Positions 51,945 through 61,763 of a stretch of 64,000 nt of DNA are shown here, one piece after another. The notes under the pieces are model-generated. The model was not told the DNA's origin, did not search any database, and was given only the letters and a program-made list of their open reading frames with translations. The position numbers and the translations under genes were made by a program. The stretch lies in NCBI RefSeq assembly GCF_014287585.1, contig NZ_JACOOJ010000009.1:94096-158095 (forward strand). The letters run 5' to 3'. The DNA comes from Parabacteroides hominis (lineage in GTDB: Bacteria; Bacteroidota; Bacteroidia; Bacteroidales; Tannerellaceae). How positions within the stretch are numbered: position 1 is the first letter of the stretch; each line of letters starts with the position of its first letter.

Positions 51945-54900
51945 AACGAAAATAACGACAATAGTTGGGAAAGAGGCTTTTAATCAGCTTGAAAAACTTG
52001 ATACATTAATAGGTAAAGCGAACGATTCGTATTTGATTGCAGCAAGAAATATGGCTAAAGGACTGTCTTTTGAGCCTAAAAATATGTCTGAATTGATTGA
52101 AAAGAATAATCAATACATGGCTTCACTGAAAGAAATACAGAAGGCGGAGACCGAAATTAATAAATTGCGCCAAGAAAAGAATAAGGTAATACAAGAAGGA
52201 GTCAACGAGGTTATGGCCCAGATCAAGGCCGATCAAGAAGCCACACGCATAGCGAAGGAAAAAGCGAAATTGGAAAAAGAGCAATCAAAAGTATCTAAAG
52301 AACTTGCTGCTACAGAAAAGATTAGAAAGCAAACTACAGAGGATCTAAGTAGAGCTAAACTGGCAGAAGAACGAGCAACAATGGCAGCTTCTAAAGCCGA
52401 TAAATTACATGCTCAAAATGTGCAGTTGACATCTGATCAAGTTGAAAACCTAATTTTAAAACTTGATACAGCAAACCTTTCTTACAAAGAGCAAGCTCGC
52501 ATATTAAGTCAGTTAAAGGCTTATTCCAAAACTCAAGCCGGGGGGGTAGACGCAGTTAATCCTAAAGTAATTGAGAATATCCAGAAATTGGATAAGCTTT
52601 TGAAAGAACAAGATGCTAAAATGGGAGTATATGGCCGAAATGTAGGTAACTATGCCTCTCATTGGGATGGATTAGGAAATGCAATCAACCAATTAAGTCG
52701 TGAAATGCCTGCATTTGCAGTATCCATGAATACAGGATTGCTCGCAATCAGCAATAACTTGCCTATTTTGGCTGATGAAATAGCCAGAATAAGACGTGAG
52801 AATGTAGAGCTAACGAAAAGCGGTCAAAAAGCTGTGCCGGTATGGAGGCAGGTAGCCGGAAGTCTGGTATCATGGCAAACATTGCTGTCTGTTGGCGTTA
52901 CACTTCTTACTGTGTACGGTTCCGAGATTTTCGATTTTGCCGCTAATTTATTAAAGAGTAAAGATGCCTCAAAGGCTGCATCTGATGCATTGGAAGATCT
53001 TACGTCAACAAGTGGTAAATTTTTTGATGAGCTTAAAAATTCAGCATCCACCTATGGACAGAATGTTGTGTCCATTAAAAAACTACAGGAGGAATGGAAT
53101 AGCCTGGGGGATGATTTTGACAAGAAGAAACAATTTATCATTGACAATGAGGCCGAGTTTAAAAAATTGGACGTTTCTATCACTAATGTGAATGAGGCAG
53201 AGAATCTACTTGTGGAAAATACAGATGCTTTCATTCAAGCCTTAAAAGAAAGAGCACTGGCTACAGCCGGAGAAAAACTTGCGACTGAACAATATTCGCA
53301 AATGATCATAAAAAGAGTAGAGGCGGAGAATAAGCAGAAAGAGGCAGATGAAGCAAGAAAAAATAGTGAGATTGCTTTATATCAGAATTTGCAAGATACC
53401 AGGTATGGGGAGATGAAAAGCCGGGATCAGCTCGTAGAACAGCATGCTAAATCTATAGAAACTGAAGCTAATAATTTAAACGCAGAAGCGGAAGCCTATA
53501 AGGCAGCAGGAGATGCCTATTTAGATTATTCCCTAAAACAGAACGAAGCGGCACGTACTACCCTACAAAATGCAGCAATAGAAGAAGCGACAAATGCGGA
53601 GAAATTAAAAAAGCAAAAGGAACAAGCTGAACGTGAGGCCAAACAAAGACAAAAGCTCGAAATGGAAGCCGAGCGAACAATCCAGGAAGCCCGCATAAAG
53701 CTAATGGATGAAGGCTTTGAAAAAGAAATAGAGACTCGTAATGCCCAATATCAAAAGAGAATAGATGATGTAAAGACAAAGGGGGTTCGTGTAAATGAGC
53801 AGATTTCTGCAATAGAGGCCGAGAGAGAGAAAGAATTAGCCGATTTTAGGGAAGAATACGAATCCAAACGTGCAATGATTGACGCACAAAATCGAATTTC
53901 CTATGCCAAAAAGGGAAGTTTGCAAGAACTTGATGCACGCATTGATATTCTTGAACTTCAAAAAGCTGCAGAATTGAAAGAGGCTGAAAAGACAGGAGCA
54001 GATAAATTGGCAGTAGAGGATAAGTACTTAAAACTTATAGAAGATGCTTATTTGGAATTTGGCAAAGTACAACTCTCTCGTCAGCAATCTCAAAACGAGT
54101 TAGAATTATCAGAGCAACAGATTTTCTTGAACAAGGAATTATCTATGCTTGAACAACAATACTCCAAAGGGATAATCAAGAAAGAAGCCTATGAGAAGAA
54201 GAAAGCAGATTTACAATATCAATATGCGGTTCAAGCCCTACGGCAGGAAATTGATTTGCTTGAGAACAGTTTGTACCTGTTTTCTGGAAACGAACGCTTA
54301 GAAATGGAGAAGAGGATAGCCCAATTAAGAGTCCAGCTATCAAAAGAAACTACCGATAAAATAAATGCAGATGCAGAAAAGGAGCTTAAAGAAAGGGAAA
54401 AGGTTGAAGAAGCAAAAAAGAAGTTGATTCAAGAGGTAGCAAATGCCATTGGAGAAATTGAATCTTCCGTATTTACCCGTAGAATACAGGATATAGAAAC
54501 GGAAATGGATGCTAATCAAGAGGCTTATGATAAACGTATTGAAGAAATTGATGCTTTGGCAGAAAAGGATGTTATCACAAAAGAGGAAGCTGAAGCCCGT
54601 AAGCGCGTAGCGGAGGAGCAATCATCTGCAAGAAACGCTGAGCTTGAAAAGAAAAAGGCTGATTTGCAAACAAGGCAGGCACGATTCCAAAAAACAATAG
54701 ATATCGCTCAAACTATTGCATCCACAGCACAAGCTATAATGACCGTATATAAACAACTTGGAATATTTGCTGGGCCTATGGCTGCGCTAATTGCTGCAAC
54801 CGGTGCTGTTCAACTTGCCACCATCATAGCCCAGCCTATCCCCAAGTACGCAAAAGGTACGGATTATCATCCCGGAGGTTTGGCAATTGTCGGTGATGCC

Positions 54901-55233
54901 GGTAAACACGAAGCGATCATATCAGGAGGCAAAACATATATTACTCCTGATACTCCAACCTTGATGCCTATACCAAAAGGTGCTGAAGTTTTGCCGGATA
55001 TTCATGATCCTGAGTTTTATTCCCGTTTCATGGACAACAGTTATTGGCTAACTCATAACAAGGCCGGGGAACGGGTGCAGATCGTGAACAACTTTGATGC
55101 GGAAGGCATCATTCAGGCAAACAATAAGACGAATGGCGATCTGAAGAAAGAGATTCGTTCTTTAGGTAGAATCATATCCAAAGGCCAGCGCAGGGCAGAA
55201 TACAACTCTTATAAAAACTCGAAAATGAATTGA
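51934..55233 (+). CDS. Tail tape measure protein
   Basis: The 1,099-aa protein sets tail length. It is nearly all helix: long coiled coils at about 55-155 and 510-930 (rich in Glu, Lys, Gln and Ala), a hydrophobic part near 305-340 (VSWQTLLSVGVTLLTVYGSEIFDFAANLL) and another near 945-985 (AGPMAALIAATGAVQLATIIAQP), followed by KYAKGTDYHPGGLAIVGDAG near 990, a block common at tape-measure ends. About 1.5 Angstrom per residue would give a tail of roughly 160 nm. Confidence 0.93.
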   Translation: MANETKITTIVGKEAFNQLEKLDTLIGKANDSYLIAARNMAKGLSFEPKNMSELIEKNNQYMASLKEIQKAETEINKLRQEKNKVIQEGVNEVMAQIKADQEATRIAKEKAKLEKEQSKVSKELAATEKIRKQTTEDLSRAKLAEERATMAASKADKLHAQNVQLTSDQVENLILKLDTANLSYKEQARILSQLKAYSKTQAGGVDAVNPKVIENIQKLDKLLKEQDAKMGVYGRNVGNYASHWDGLGNAINQLSREMPAFAVSMNTGLLAISNNLPILADEIARIRRENVELTKSGQKAVPVWRQVAGSLVSWQTLLSVGVTLLTVYGSEIFDFAANLLKSKDASKAASDALEDLTSTSGKFFDELKNSASTYGQNVVSIKKLQEEWNSLGDDFDKKKQFIIDNEAEFKKLDVSITNVNEAENLLVENTDAFIQALKERALATAGEKLATEQYSQMIIKRVEAENKQKEADEARKNSEIALYQNLQDTRYGEMKSRDQLVEQHAKSIETEANNLNAEAEAYKAAGDAYLDYSLKQNEAARTTLQNAAIEEATNAEKLKKQKEQAEREAKQRQKLEMEAERTIQEARIKLMDEGFEKEIETRNAQYQKRIDDVKTKGVRVNEQISAIEAEREKELADFREEYESKRAMIDAQNRISYAKKGSLQELDARIDILELQKAAELKEAEKTGADKLAVEDKYLKLIEDAYLEFGKVQLSRQQSQNELELSEQQIFLNKELSMLEQQYSKGIIKKEAYEKKKADLQYQYAVQALRQEIDLLENSLYLFSGNERLEMEKRIAQLRVQLSKETTDKINADAEKELKEREKVEEAKKKLIQEVANAIGEIESSVFTRRIQDIETEMDANQEAYDKRIEEIDALAEKDVITKEEAEARKRVAEEQSSARNAELEKKKADLQTRQARFQKTIDIAQTIASTAQAIMTVYKQLGIFAGPMAALIAATGAVQLATIIAQPIPKYAKGTDYHPGGLAIVGDAGKHEAIISGGKTYITPDTPTLMPIPKGAEVLPDIHDPEFYSRFMDNSYWLTHNKAGERVQIVNNFDAEGIIQANNKTNGDLKKEIRSLGRIISKGQRRAEYNSYKNSKMN

Positions 55234-57206
55234 TTATGATACGTGTTCAGTTATTAATAGGCGGAAAGAAATACGAAGTTACCAAAGATTTAGTCAATTG
55301 GGAAGATGTTGAAATATCGATAAAGAGAAAAGACTTTGGCGGCGTGTATAGGACGTTCGGGGATTCATTTGAGTTTGCCGGTGATTCTTATATGCTCTTG
55401 GAGAACGAGTTCTTGACAAACTATCTGAATGCTTCTGCTGTGATAGTCATTGGGGTATTGAATAATTCTTGGACATATAATGAGAAGATCCGGTGTAATC
55501 TTGATTTTTCTTCATACCAAAATAACGGTAACACTATATCCATAAAGGCTATAGATAACAGTGCGGAAGCTATAATTAACGCAAACAAGTCACAGGTGTA
55601 TGATATTCCTGTTTCAAGTCTCAAATCGGATGAACTGTATTATGATCGTATGGAGTTGAACAACAAAGCCGATTTTGTTGTGATACCGACTGAAGAACAG
55701 ACTGAAGAGGGTTTATATTCTATTGTATTACCCAAAGGCATACAAGGGCCTTTTTTGCTGCCATTAGGCTATACAACCAGTAATTTCCCTAACAAAAATA
55801 CCATTGACATCGGCGATACTCCTTTGACAGACCGAAATTATGCTGAGTTGCTGGCCAATCACTATCTTGTTAAAGCACTGACTCCTGTTACCGTGAAGTT
55901 AAGGATATCCTTAAACATTCAAGTAGGTTCCATGAATACGGTTAAAGATTCGTTCTTATGGTTTGTAGCTGTAAAGCAAGTATACGACGAAGAAGGGATA
56001 TTGAAACAGACGGTTGTAGAAGAGATACGAATGAATCCTAATTCATTCAACGAAATAGATAGAGAATATAAAGTGGATTTGGGAACCGGAGAGAGGTTTT
56101 ACTACCAAATAATGCCAGTATCTGGCAATCACATTCTTTCATCTCCTGTTGCCTTGACTATAAGCAATGTCAAAGAGATTAGTGTATCGTACACTGGAAG
56201 AGGAATGCCTGTTAATTTCGATGTCTTCACCCCTAATAAACTGCTCACGTCCATACTATCCAATATGGGTCTTACCGATATGACCGGGGAAGTAAAGGAA
56301 GGTGACACAACGATACCGTATATGATAGCTGCGGAAAGTATCAGAAATATCAAGAATGCAAAAGTCCATACCTCTTTCAGTAAATTTTCAGAATGGGCAA
56401 AAGCATGTCTTGGATATTACTACAAGATAGAAGGCAAGAAGGTTATATTTTGCCATTTGACAGAATTATATGATCCGGAAACGGTGAAAGAACTTGAACA
56501 TGTCAATAGTATTGATATTTCAATTGATAACTCCTTGATCTATTCCGGGGTGGATGTCGGGTATGAAAAGAAGGATTATGATGAGATAAACGGTCGTGAT
56601 GAATTTCATGTAAAGAATAGTTTTTCGACTGGTATTTCAATCAATGATAACATATACAAACTCATCAGTCCTTATCGTGCGGATTGCTATGGGATAGAGT
56701 TTTTGGCACAAAAAAGAGATGAAGAGACGAAAGATGATAGTTCGGATAATGACTTGTTCATTGTTGACGCAATTTCTGTTTTAGACCCTTCTACATCCTC
56801 GATAAAGTTAAAATTGAACAGGCAGGGAGACAGGCCTTCCGGGGTTTTATTCCCTTCCTCTGTATTTAATGTCGCATATTCTCCAAGAAGAATGCTGCTT
56901 GCAAATAAGGAGATATTATCATCTTGTACAAGCAGGCTTGAATTTACCGCTTCCGAGGGAAATGCAGATGCAGTTTTATGGCGGGAAAGCGAAAATTCTC
57001 CCGTTGTATTAGATAGCCGTTATTTTAGGGTAGAAACACTGAAAGTGGGAACAATAGGGTTATCACCATTCCCGGTTTTGTATGACGGTCTTATATCATT
57101 TGACTACAACAACAAAAAATACACAGGTTATGTTTCCGACATAACAGAGCATCTTGGTAAAATGCAGACAACAGACTATACTTTGATTTGCAAAAATATT
57201 GTTTAA
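55230..57206 (+). CDS. Tail tip / baseplate hub protein
   Basis: The 658-aa protein starts in the tape-measure stop (ATGA; a second ATG is at 55236). It is beta-rich and follows the tape measure, as distal tail and hub proteins do: the first 200 residues are of distal-tail type (EVTKDLVNWEDVEISIKRKDFGG) and a later part (about 335-480) resembles a hub (NKLLTSILSNMGL, SFSKFSEWAKACLGYYYKIEG). Function by place and pattern. Confidence 0.7.
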   Translation: MIMIRVQLLIGGKKYEVTKDLVNWEDVEISIKRKDFGGVYRTFGDSFEFAGDSYMLLENEFLTNYLNASAVIVIGVLNNSWTYNEKIRCNLDFSSYQNNGNTISIKAIDNSAEAIINANKSQVYDIPVSSLKSDELYYDRMELNNKADFVVIPTEEQTEEGLYSIVLPKGIQGPFLLPLGYTTSNFPNKNTIDIGDTPLTDRNYAELLANHYLVKALTPVTVKLRISLNIQVGSMNTVKDSFLWFVAVKQVYDEEGILKQTVVEEIRMNPNSFNEIDREYKVDLGTGERFYYQIMPVSGNHILSSPVALTISNVKEISVSYTGRGMPVNFDVFTPNKLLTSILSNMGLTDMTGEVKEGDTTIPYMIAAESIRNIKNAKVHTSFSKFSEWAKACLGYYYKIEGKKVIFCHLTELYDPETVKELEHVNSIDISIDNSLIYSGVDVGYEKKDYDEINGRDEFHVKNSFSTGISINDNIYKLISPYRADCYGIEFLAQKRDEETKDDSSDNDLFIVDAISVLDPSTSSIKLKLNRQGDRPSGVLFPSSVFNVAYSPRRMLLANKEILSSCTSRLEFTASEGNADAVLWRESENSPVVLDSRYFRVETLKVGTIGLSPFPVLYDGLISFDYNNKKYTGYVSDITEHLGKMQTTDYTLICKNIV

Positions 57207-57208
57207 TG

Positions 57209-57297
57209 TTGTCTTTGTTTTGAATAATTGCTATATTTGCAAGCATAGAGCCTAAGAGCCATGCACGTAGTTAAAACTGCGTGTATGGCTCTTTTTG
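57209..57297 (+). promoter_or_regulatory. Promoter-attenuator element, copy C (before a tail-tip gene)
   Basis: Promoter TTG (57209-57211), 20 nt, TATATTTG (57232-57239). Then GAGCC-TAA-GAGCC (57248-57260). The stem is 12 bp, 57256-57267 with 57280-57291, one G-U, loop 12 nt, then TTTTTGTTTG. Spacing from -7 box to GAGCC is 8 nt here and 21 nt in copies A and B. Confidence 0.85.
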
Positions 57298-57310
57298 TTT
57301 GTATGAGCGT

Positions 57311-58210
57311 ATGATAAAAATAAGCAGTGTATCTCCTTTAATATTTGACGTTGAAAGTACAGGCTTTGAACATTCGATTGATTATGTTCAGAAGTTTGAA
57401 AGGGAAGATACACCTATCCTCATACAGATCGTCGACGTTCCTAACAAGACATTTTCCATGTTGCTTGTTGATTTATACAATGGCACTTCATATCCGATAT
57501 CTCCTCAAAAGTATGTGATTAACGATTATAACACATTGTATGAATTTACGATAAATCCTTCAAATGACGGGACTTATCAAGCTAAAATAACAAACGAGGC
57601 GGGAGAGATATCCGTTAGTTTGCCCTTCTGTTTGCATAGCGCATCTTATACTGCATTTACGATGCAAATAGAATATACGAACGCAAATAATCAGCAAGCA
57701 TTTGGGGCTGTATTTGATGTATCAGGGAATAAACGTGTGTTTAAAACGCGTGTAGAAGGAGGTTTTAAATCTGATAGCCGGCAATTGGCTGTTGAAAATG
57801 AACAATTCAGGACTCAAAAGCAAGAACCGATCAACCTGTATTCTGTCCCCTATGAAAAAAGGACGCTTACGATTGGCGACAATGAAGGTGTCCCTTTTGA
57901 GATAGCACGGCTTTTAAACAATATCTTCTGCTTGTCTTCTGTGAAGATCAATGGAGTGTCTTATACCAGAAGTGAATCAAGCATACCGGAACAACAAACG
58001 ATTGCCGAGAGATATCCGCAGTTCAATTATACCTTAGCGGTAGAATGCTCCAAAAATGTGTCTTACAATGGATTTACCGAATATCCAGATGGATCTGGTA
58101 TTGTTGGAGAAGTCAGTTTAAACGTTTCTAATGCTAAAGACGGTCAAGTTTTAGTCTTTAAAGGAAACAAAGGAAGTTTTGTTAACCAATCACATCTTGA
58201 TTCACTATGA
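57311..58210 (+). CDS. Tail-tip associated protein
   Basis: ATG 57311 is the start; the longer frame begins inside the terminator hairpin. The 299-aa protein is beta-rich with Ig-like patterns (NPSNDGTYQAKITNEAGEISVSL). It overlaps the fibre gene by 4 bases. It is probably a baseplate or fibre-attachment part. Confidence 0.6.
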   Translation: MIKISSVSPLIFDVESTGFEHSIDYVQKFEREDTPILIQIVDVPNKTFSMLLVDLYNGTSYPISPQKYVINDYNTLYEFTINPSNDGTYQAKITNEAGEISVSLPFCLHSASYTAFTMQIEYTNANNQQAFGAVFDVSGNKRVFKTRVEGGFKSDSRQLAVENEQFRTQKQEPINLYSVPYEKRTLTIGDNEGVPFEIARLLNNIFCLSSVKINGVSYTRSESSIPEQQTIAERYPQFNYTLAVECSKNVSYNGFTEYPDGSGIVGEVSLNVSNAKDGQVLVFKGNKGSFVNQSHLDSL

Positions 58211-61098
58211 GCATAAAAAAGTTAACAAAACGAATATGGTACGGATCTGAGACAACCGTAGACAGCGAAGGGAAAACCGTTGCTGCTGCACCTCCTATCG
58301 CCACCAATGATGGTTCAGAAGATTGGGATTTGAATGGTCTTGTAAGGGGCGAATTGTATCTCAACGACAATAAGGATGATCCTACTTTGTTTTGTTTAGG
58401 TAGCGATAATTTGCCTAAACGAATAGGAGGGGGTGCGACTTCGGGTGGTGGTGGAATCGTAAATGTAGATGTTGACGTAAAAGAAGGAAAAGGCATTGAT
58501 GTAAAAAAGGATTTGGTTGGTGAAACTGTTATTTTCACGGTTTCGCATGAAGATACATCTTTAGCTGTTTCAACATCTAATTTTGATGATTTTTTTGTAC
58601 AAAATATCGGTGTTGATGATTTTGGGCATGTAACGTCTGTAGAAAGTGCAAGGCTGGCGACCTATCTTGATGAGCGGTATCTTCGCAAAGATATCGACGA
58701 TACTGCTCACGGGAATATCCTTTTTGACAAGAAAATAGGATCGTCCATCTTTATCGATGATTGGGAAGGCAAAGGCTGGGAGATCACAGCACCGGGAGCG
58801 GCGACGTTTGATTCGCTTCGTGTAAGGAGTGATATCTATGCAGGGGGGAAAATAGGTTCTCCGACGTTTGCTTCCGGTTTCGCCGGCTGGGGCGTAGAGG
58901 TGGATATCCCTACGGCCACGGCAGAGATGGACAACTTGTTCGTCCGCAAAACATTCACTGCCTACGAAATAGCCTATTCCCAGATTTACGGTTTAGGGGG
59001 TAGCCAGATTGTTTCAGACATCAACAAAATAGCCAGTGTGAAAGTGATGCCCGACCGTTACCGTTGCTATATGGACGATATGGACGGCCTTATGCTCATG
59101 AACCTGCGTAAGGGGGACGGCGTGCGCATACAGACGCGGACGGGCACGACCAGCATCAAGTATCTTTTCGGTCGTTGTATCGGTGTGGAAAGTGACTATT
59201 TTGATATAGCCATTCCTCTGATTGAAGGAACAGGTCAACCGGAGGCAGGAGACTTTGCCCTTCGTTGGGGGAGCAACGAAGATGCTGACCGCCAAGGATT
59301 GATATACCTGACCACAGCCGACAGCGGTGCGCCCTTTATCGATGTGTACGACGGCATTACAGGAGTCAGCACGGAAGACAAATTAAAAGCCCGTTTAGGC
59401 AATTTGAAAGGCATCCGGACACAGCGGGGCGACCAGTTGTCCGGCTATGGGGCTTATTTGAACGGCATATATGTTGAGAACTCGACATTCATCCTTCAAA
59501 GCGGGGATACCATCGAGCAGACCTTCGTTGCCATGAACGGCAAGTTTGAAAGTTTGATAGATGGAATCCGTAACGACATATCCGCCGAAGGGGGTAACAT
59601 CCTTGTGAACTCATCTTTCAGCCAAAACACCAACTATTGGACAGCCGCGAACAACGTCCATTTCATTAACGTAGGTGGAGAATATCTTTGGCTGGACGGT
59701 AGCTTCTATGTAGAAAAGGATCAAGTAGCCGATATCTATAATGACAACGGTAAAAACGTACTGCGAATAAGGAATACGTATATCCTTCAGCAGAACGCAA
59801 TAATGAATATCCCGGATCACACGGAAGGAGAGGAAAAGATGTATTCATTCTCTCTGTTCTATAAGGTGCTCCGTCCCGGTTCTTGTGCTTTCGGTATTCC
59901 AGGAACCGAGTTGTATCATGAAGAGCAGCTACCAGAGAGCGACAGCTACCAAAAGCTGTCTAAGGTCGGCAAATGGGATGGGAAAGGTGATTTTGAACTG
60001 AGATTTACCGGTGAGATACTTATCTATGGTGTAGGGCTGTTTTCTGATGAGATAGCAGATGCTATTGTCAAGTTACAAACACAGATCCTCCAAACCGAAG
60101 AAGAAATCAAATTACGAGCAACTAAAGATTATGTTGATGCCGAGACAGATAAAATTTATACTAAATACGATACATCTTTATCATTAAAGGCCGATAAAGC
60201 TGAGCTTACTTCATTTAAAGAGGAATATGACGAATTTCAGCGAGTCGTACGACGGGATTACGCTACTCAGTCTTGGACGAGTAACAAAATACAAACCGAG
60301 GTTGGTTCTTATGTTGATGGAGCTTTAGTTGGATACGCTACAACAAGTTGGACAAGTAACCAGATATCCTCTTCTGTGAGAGGGCTTGCAAGTGAAACTT
60401 ATGTTAATCAAACCGCAAATGGTTTAAATATCAATATAAATAGTTTAGGTAATAGAGTTGACAACGTTGAAGGCGAATTAGATTCTGTGGCAGATATAAC
60501 TGGCGCTTTTTACTCTTTTGGGGCAAACAAAATGCGCTTGAACCGTCGTATCGAAATGGGAACAGGATCGAATACAAGTTTTCAATGTGTTTCTGGAATA
60601 TCGCCTGACACATCTGGTGCTGCATTTTGGGCTGGTAGTACATATGAAAATCAGCTAAATGCAAAGATAAAATTGAATCATGATGGAAGTGGATGGTTAG
60701 CTGGAGGTAGAATACTATGGAATGTTAACGGGAGTAGCTACTTTACTGGCATGTTGCAATCATCAGATAATGGCAACAGATTTATCATCGACCCTACATC
60801 AAGGTCTTTTAAAATGATTAACAATTCTAATTCATTAGTTAGTGAATTTAAATTTGATAACATCTCTGGTTATCAATCAATTCCTACATTAAACATGTAT
60901 TTGCGTGATGTCAATTCTGGCTCTACTATATACCGATATTCGGTAGGTATATCAGGATTTTCCGTTCATGATGTGAACGGAAAAATTATAAGCTCATTAT
61001 CAACAGGTTTGACTCTTACTAAAATTCCAACCATAGATCCAAAATCATCGGGAATGGTTTGGAGGGATGGAACTACATTAAAAATTTCATTAGGATAA
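58207..61098 (+). CDS. Large tail fibre / receptor-binding-type protein
   Basis: The 963-aa protein has an N-terminal attachment part (about 1-110), a long middle with fibre-like units (AGGKIGSPTFASGFAGWGVEV, NSTFILQSGDTIEQTFVAMNG), a carbohydrate-binding-like section around 470-610 (SFSQNTNYWTAANN and LWLDGSFYV) and repeats of the kind YATQSWTSNKIQTEVGSYVDG, YATTSWTSNQISSSVRGLA (about 675-735). The end carries sequence typical of phage fibre tips. Base composition shifts: the middle (58.8-60.0 kb) is more GC-rich than the last kilobase. Confidence 0.78.
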   Translation: MSIKKLTKRIWYGSETTVDSEGKTVAAAPPIATNDGSEDWDLNGLVRGELYLNDNKDDPTLFCLGSDNLPKRIGGGATSGGGGIVNVDVDVKEGKGIDVKKDLVGETVIFTVSHEDTSLAVSTSNFDDFFVQNIGVDDFGHVTSVESARLATYLDERYLRKDIDDTAHGNILFDKKIGSSIFIDDWEGKGWEITAPGAATFDSLRVRSDIYAGGKIGSPTFASGFAGWGVEVDIPTATAEMDNLFVRKTFTAYEIAYSQIYGLGGSQIVSDINKIASVKVMPDRYRCYMDDMDGLMLMNLRKGDGVRIQTRTGTTSIKYLFGRCIGVESDYFDIAIPLIEGTGQPEAGDFALRWGSNEDADRQGLIYLTTADSGAPFIDVYDGITGVSTEDKLKARLGNLKGIRTQRGDQLSGYGAYLNGIYVENSTFILQSGDTIEQTFVAMNGKFESLIDGIRNDISAEGGNILVNSSFSQNTNYWTAANNVHFINVGGEYLWLDGSFYVEKDQVADIYNDNGKNVLRIRNTYILQQNAIMNIPDHTEGEEKMYSFSLFYKVLRPGSCAFGIPGTELYHEEQLPESDSYQKLSKVGKWDGKGDFELRFTGEILIYGVGLFSDEIADAIVKLQTQILQTEEEIKLRATKDYVDAETDKIYTKYDTSLSLKADKAELTSFKEEYDEFQRVVRRDYATQSWTSNKIQTEVGSYVDGALVGYATTSWTSNQISSSVRGLASETYVNQTANGLNININSLGNRVDNVEGELDSVADITGAFYSFGANKMRLNRRIEMGTGSNTSFQCVSGISPDTSGAAFWAGSTYENQLNAKIKLNHDGSGWLAGGRILWNVNGSSYFTGMLQSSDNGNRFIIDPTSRSFKMINNSNSLVSEFKFDNISGYQSIPTLNMYLRDVNSGSTIYRYSVGISGFSVHDVNGKIISSLSTGLTLTKIPTIDPKSSGMVWRDGTTLKISLG

Positions 61099-61119
61099 AT
61101 AACTTAAAAACAAAGGATC

Positions 61120-61470
61120 ATGAAAGTAAATTTTCACATTATTTTAAAAGAATTTGATGGAACAGATGCTGTAGAAGACAAAAAAGTGATGCAGGATGGA
61201 CGAGTAGTTATGGTAAAAAGCCCTGTAATTATAAATGATCTTGTAGGAAAGGCATTGTATAATGGAGGAGGTCTTGAACGTGCGGGGAAGGCAAACGTCG
61301 ATGATGACTATAGATTCAAGGCCTATAAACTTTGTCAAAAAATAATCGCTTCTACTGGGGAAATTGATTTATCTCCTGAAGAACTGGTTATGATCAAACA
61401 GGCTGCTACAATTTATAGTGCCGCCGGAGTATATGCACAGATTGTTGAACTTGTAGATACGGGAAAGTAA
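61120..61470 (+). CDS. Small tail-region protein
   Basis: The 116-aa protein is co-directional with the fibre genes and sits 1 base before the next. It contains FDGTDAVEDKKVMQDG and a helical end (LSPEELVMIKQAATIYSAAG). It is common next to Bacteroidales phage fibres by my memory; function unknown. Confidence 0.55.
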   Translation: MKVNFHIILKEFDGTDAVEDKKVMQDGRVVMVKSPVIINDLVGKALYNGGGLERAGKANVDDDYRFKAYKLCQKIIASTGEIDLSPEELVMIKQAATIYSAAGVYAQIVELVDTGK

Positions 61471-61471
61471 T

Positions 61472-61753
61472 ATGGCAACAAAGTTATCTTCAATACAGAG
61501 ATCTATGTATAAAAATACAATAGGAGATATTGATATTCAATATAACATTTTGCAAGAGACGGGAAAAGACGCAACAAATATCGCCGGAGTTTTAAAAAAA
61601 GGTGAAGTTCGTCTTGGAGAAATAAACATAGCTGTAGATGGTACGATGAATATTTATACCTATCCAGGTTTGAATAACGACGAGAAGAAAAACATTGTAT
61701 CTGCGGTTATTGACGATGTGCAACAAATTTATGACGAGTTGAATCAGCAATAG
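61472..61753 (+). CDS. Small tail-region protein
   Basis: The 93-aa protein (KLSSIQRSMYKNTIGDIDIQY, then GVLKKGEVRLGEINIAVDG) starts 1 base after the gene before. Function unknown; perhaps a fibre chaperone by place. Confidence 0.5.
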   Translation: MATKLSSIQRSMYKNTIGDIDIQYNILQETGKDATNIAGVLKKGEVRLGEINIAVDGTMNIYTYPGLNNDEKKNIVSAVIDDVQQIYDELNQQ

Positions 61754-61763
61754 AGTAACACTT

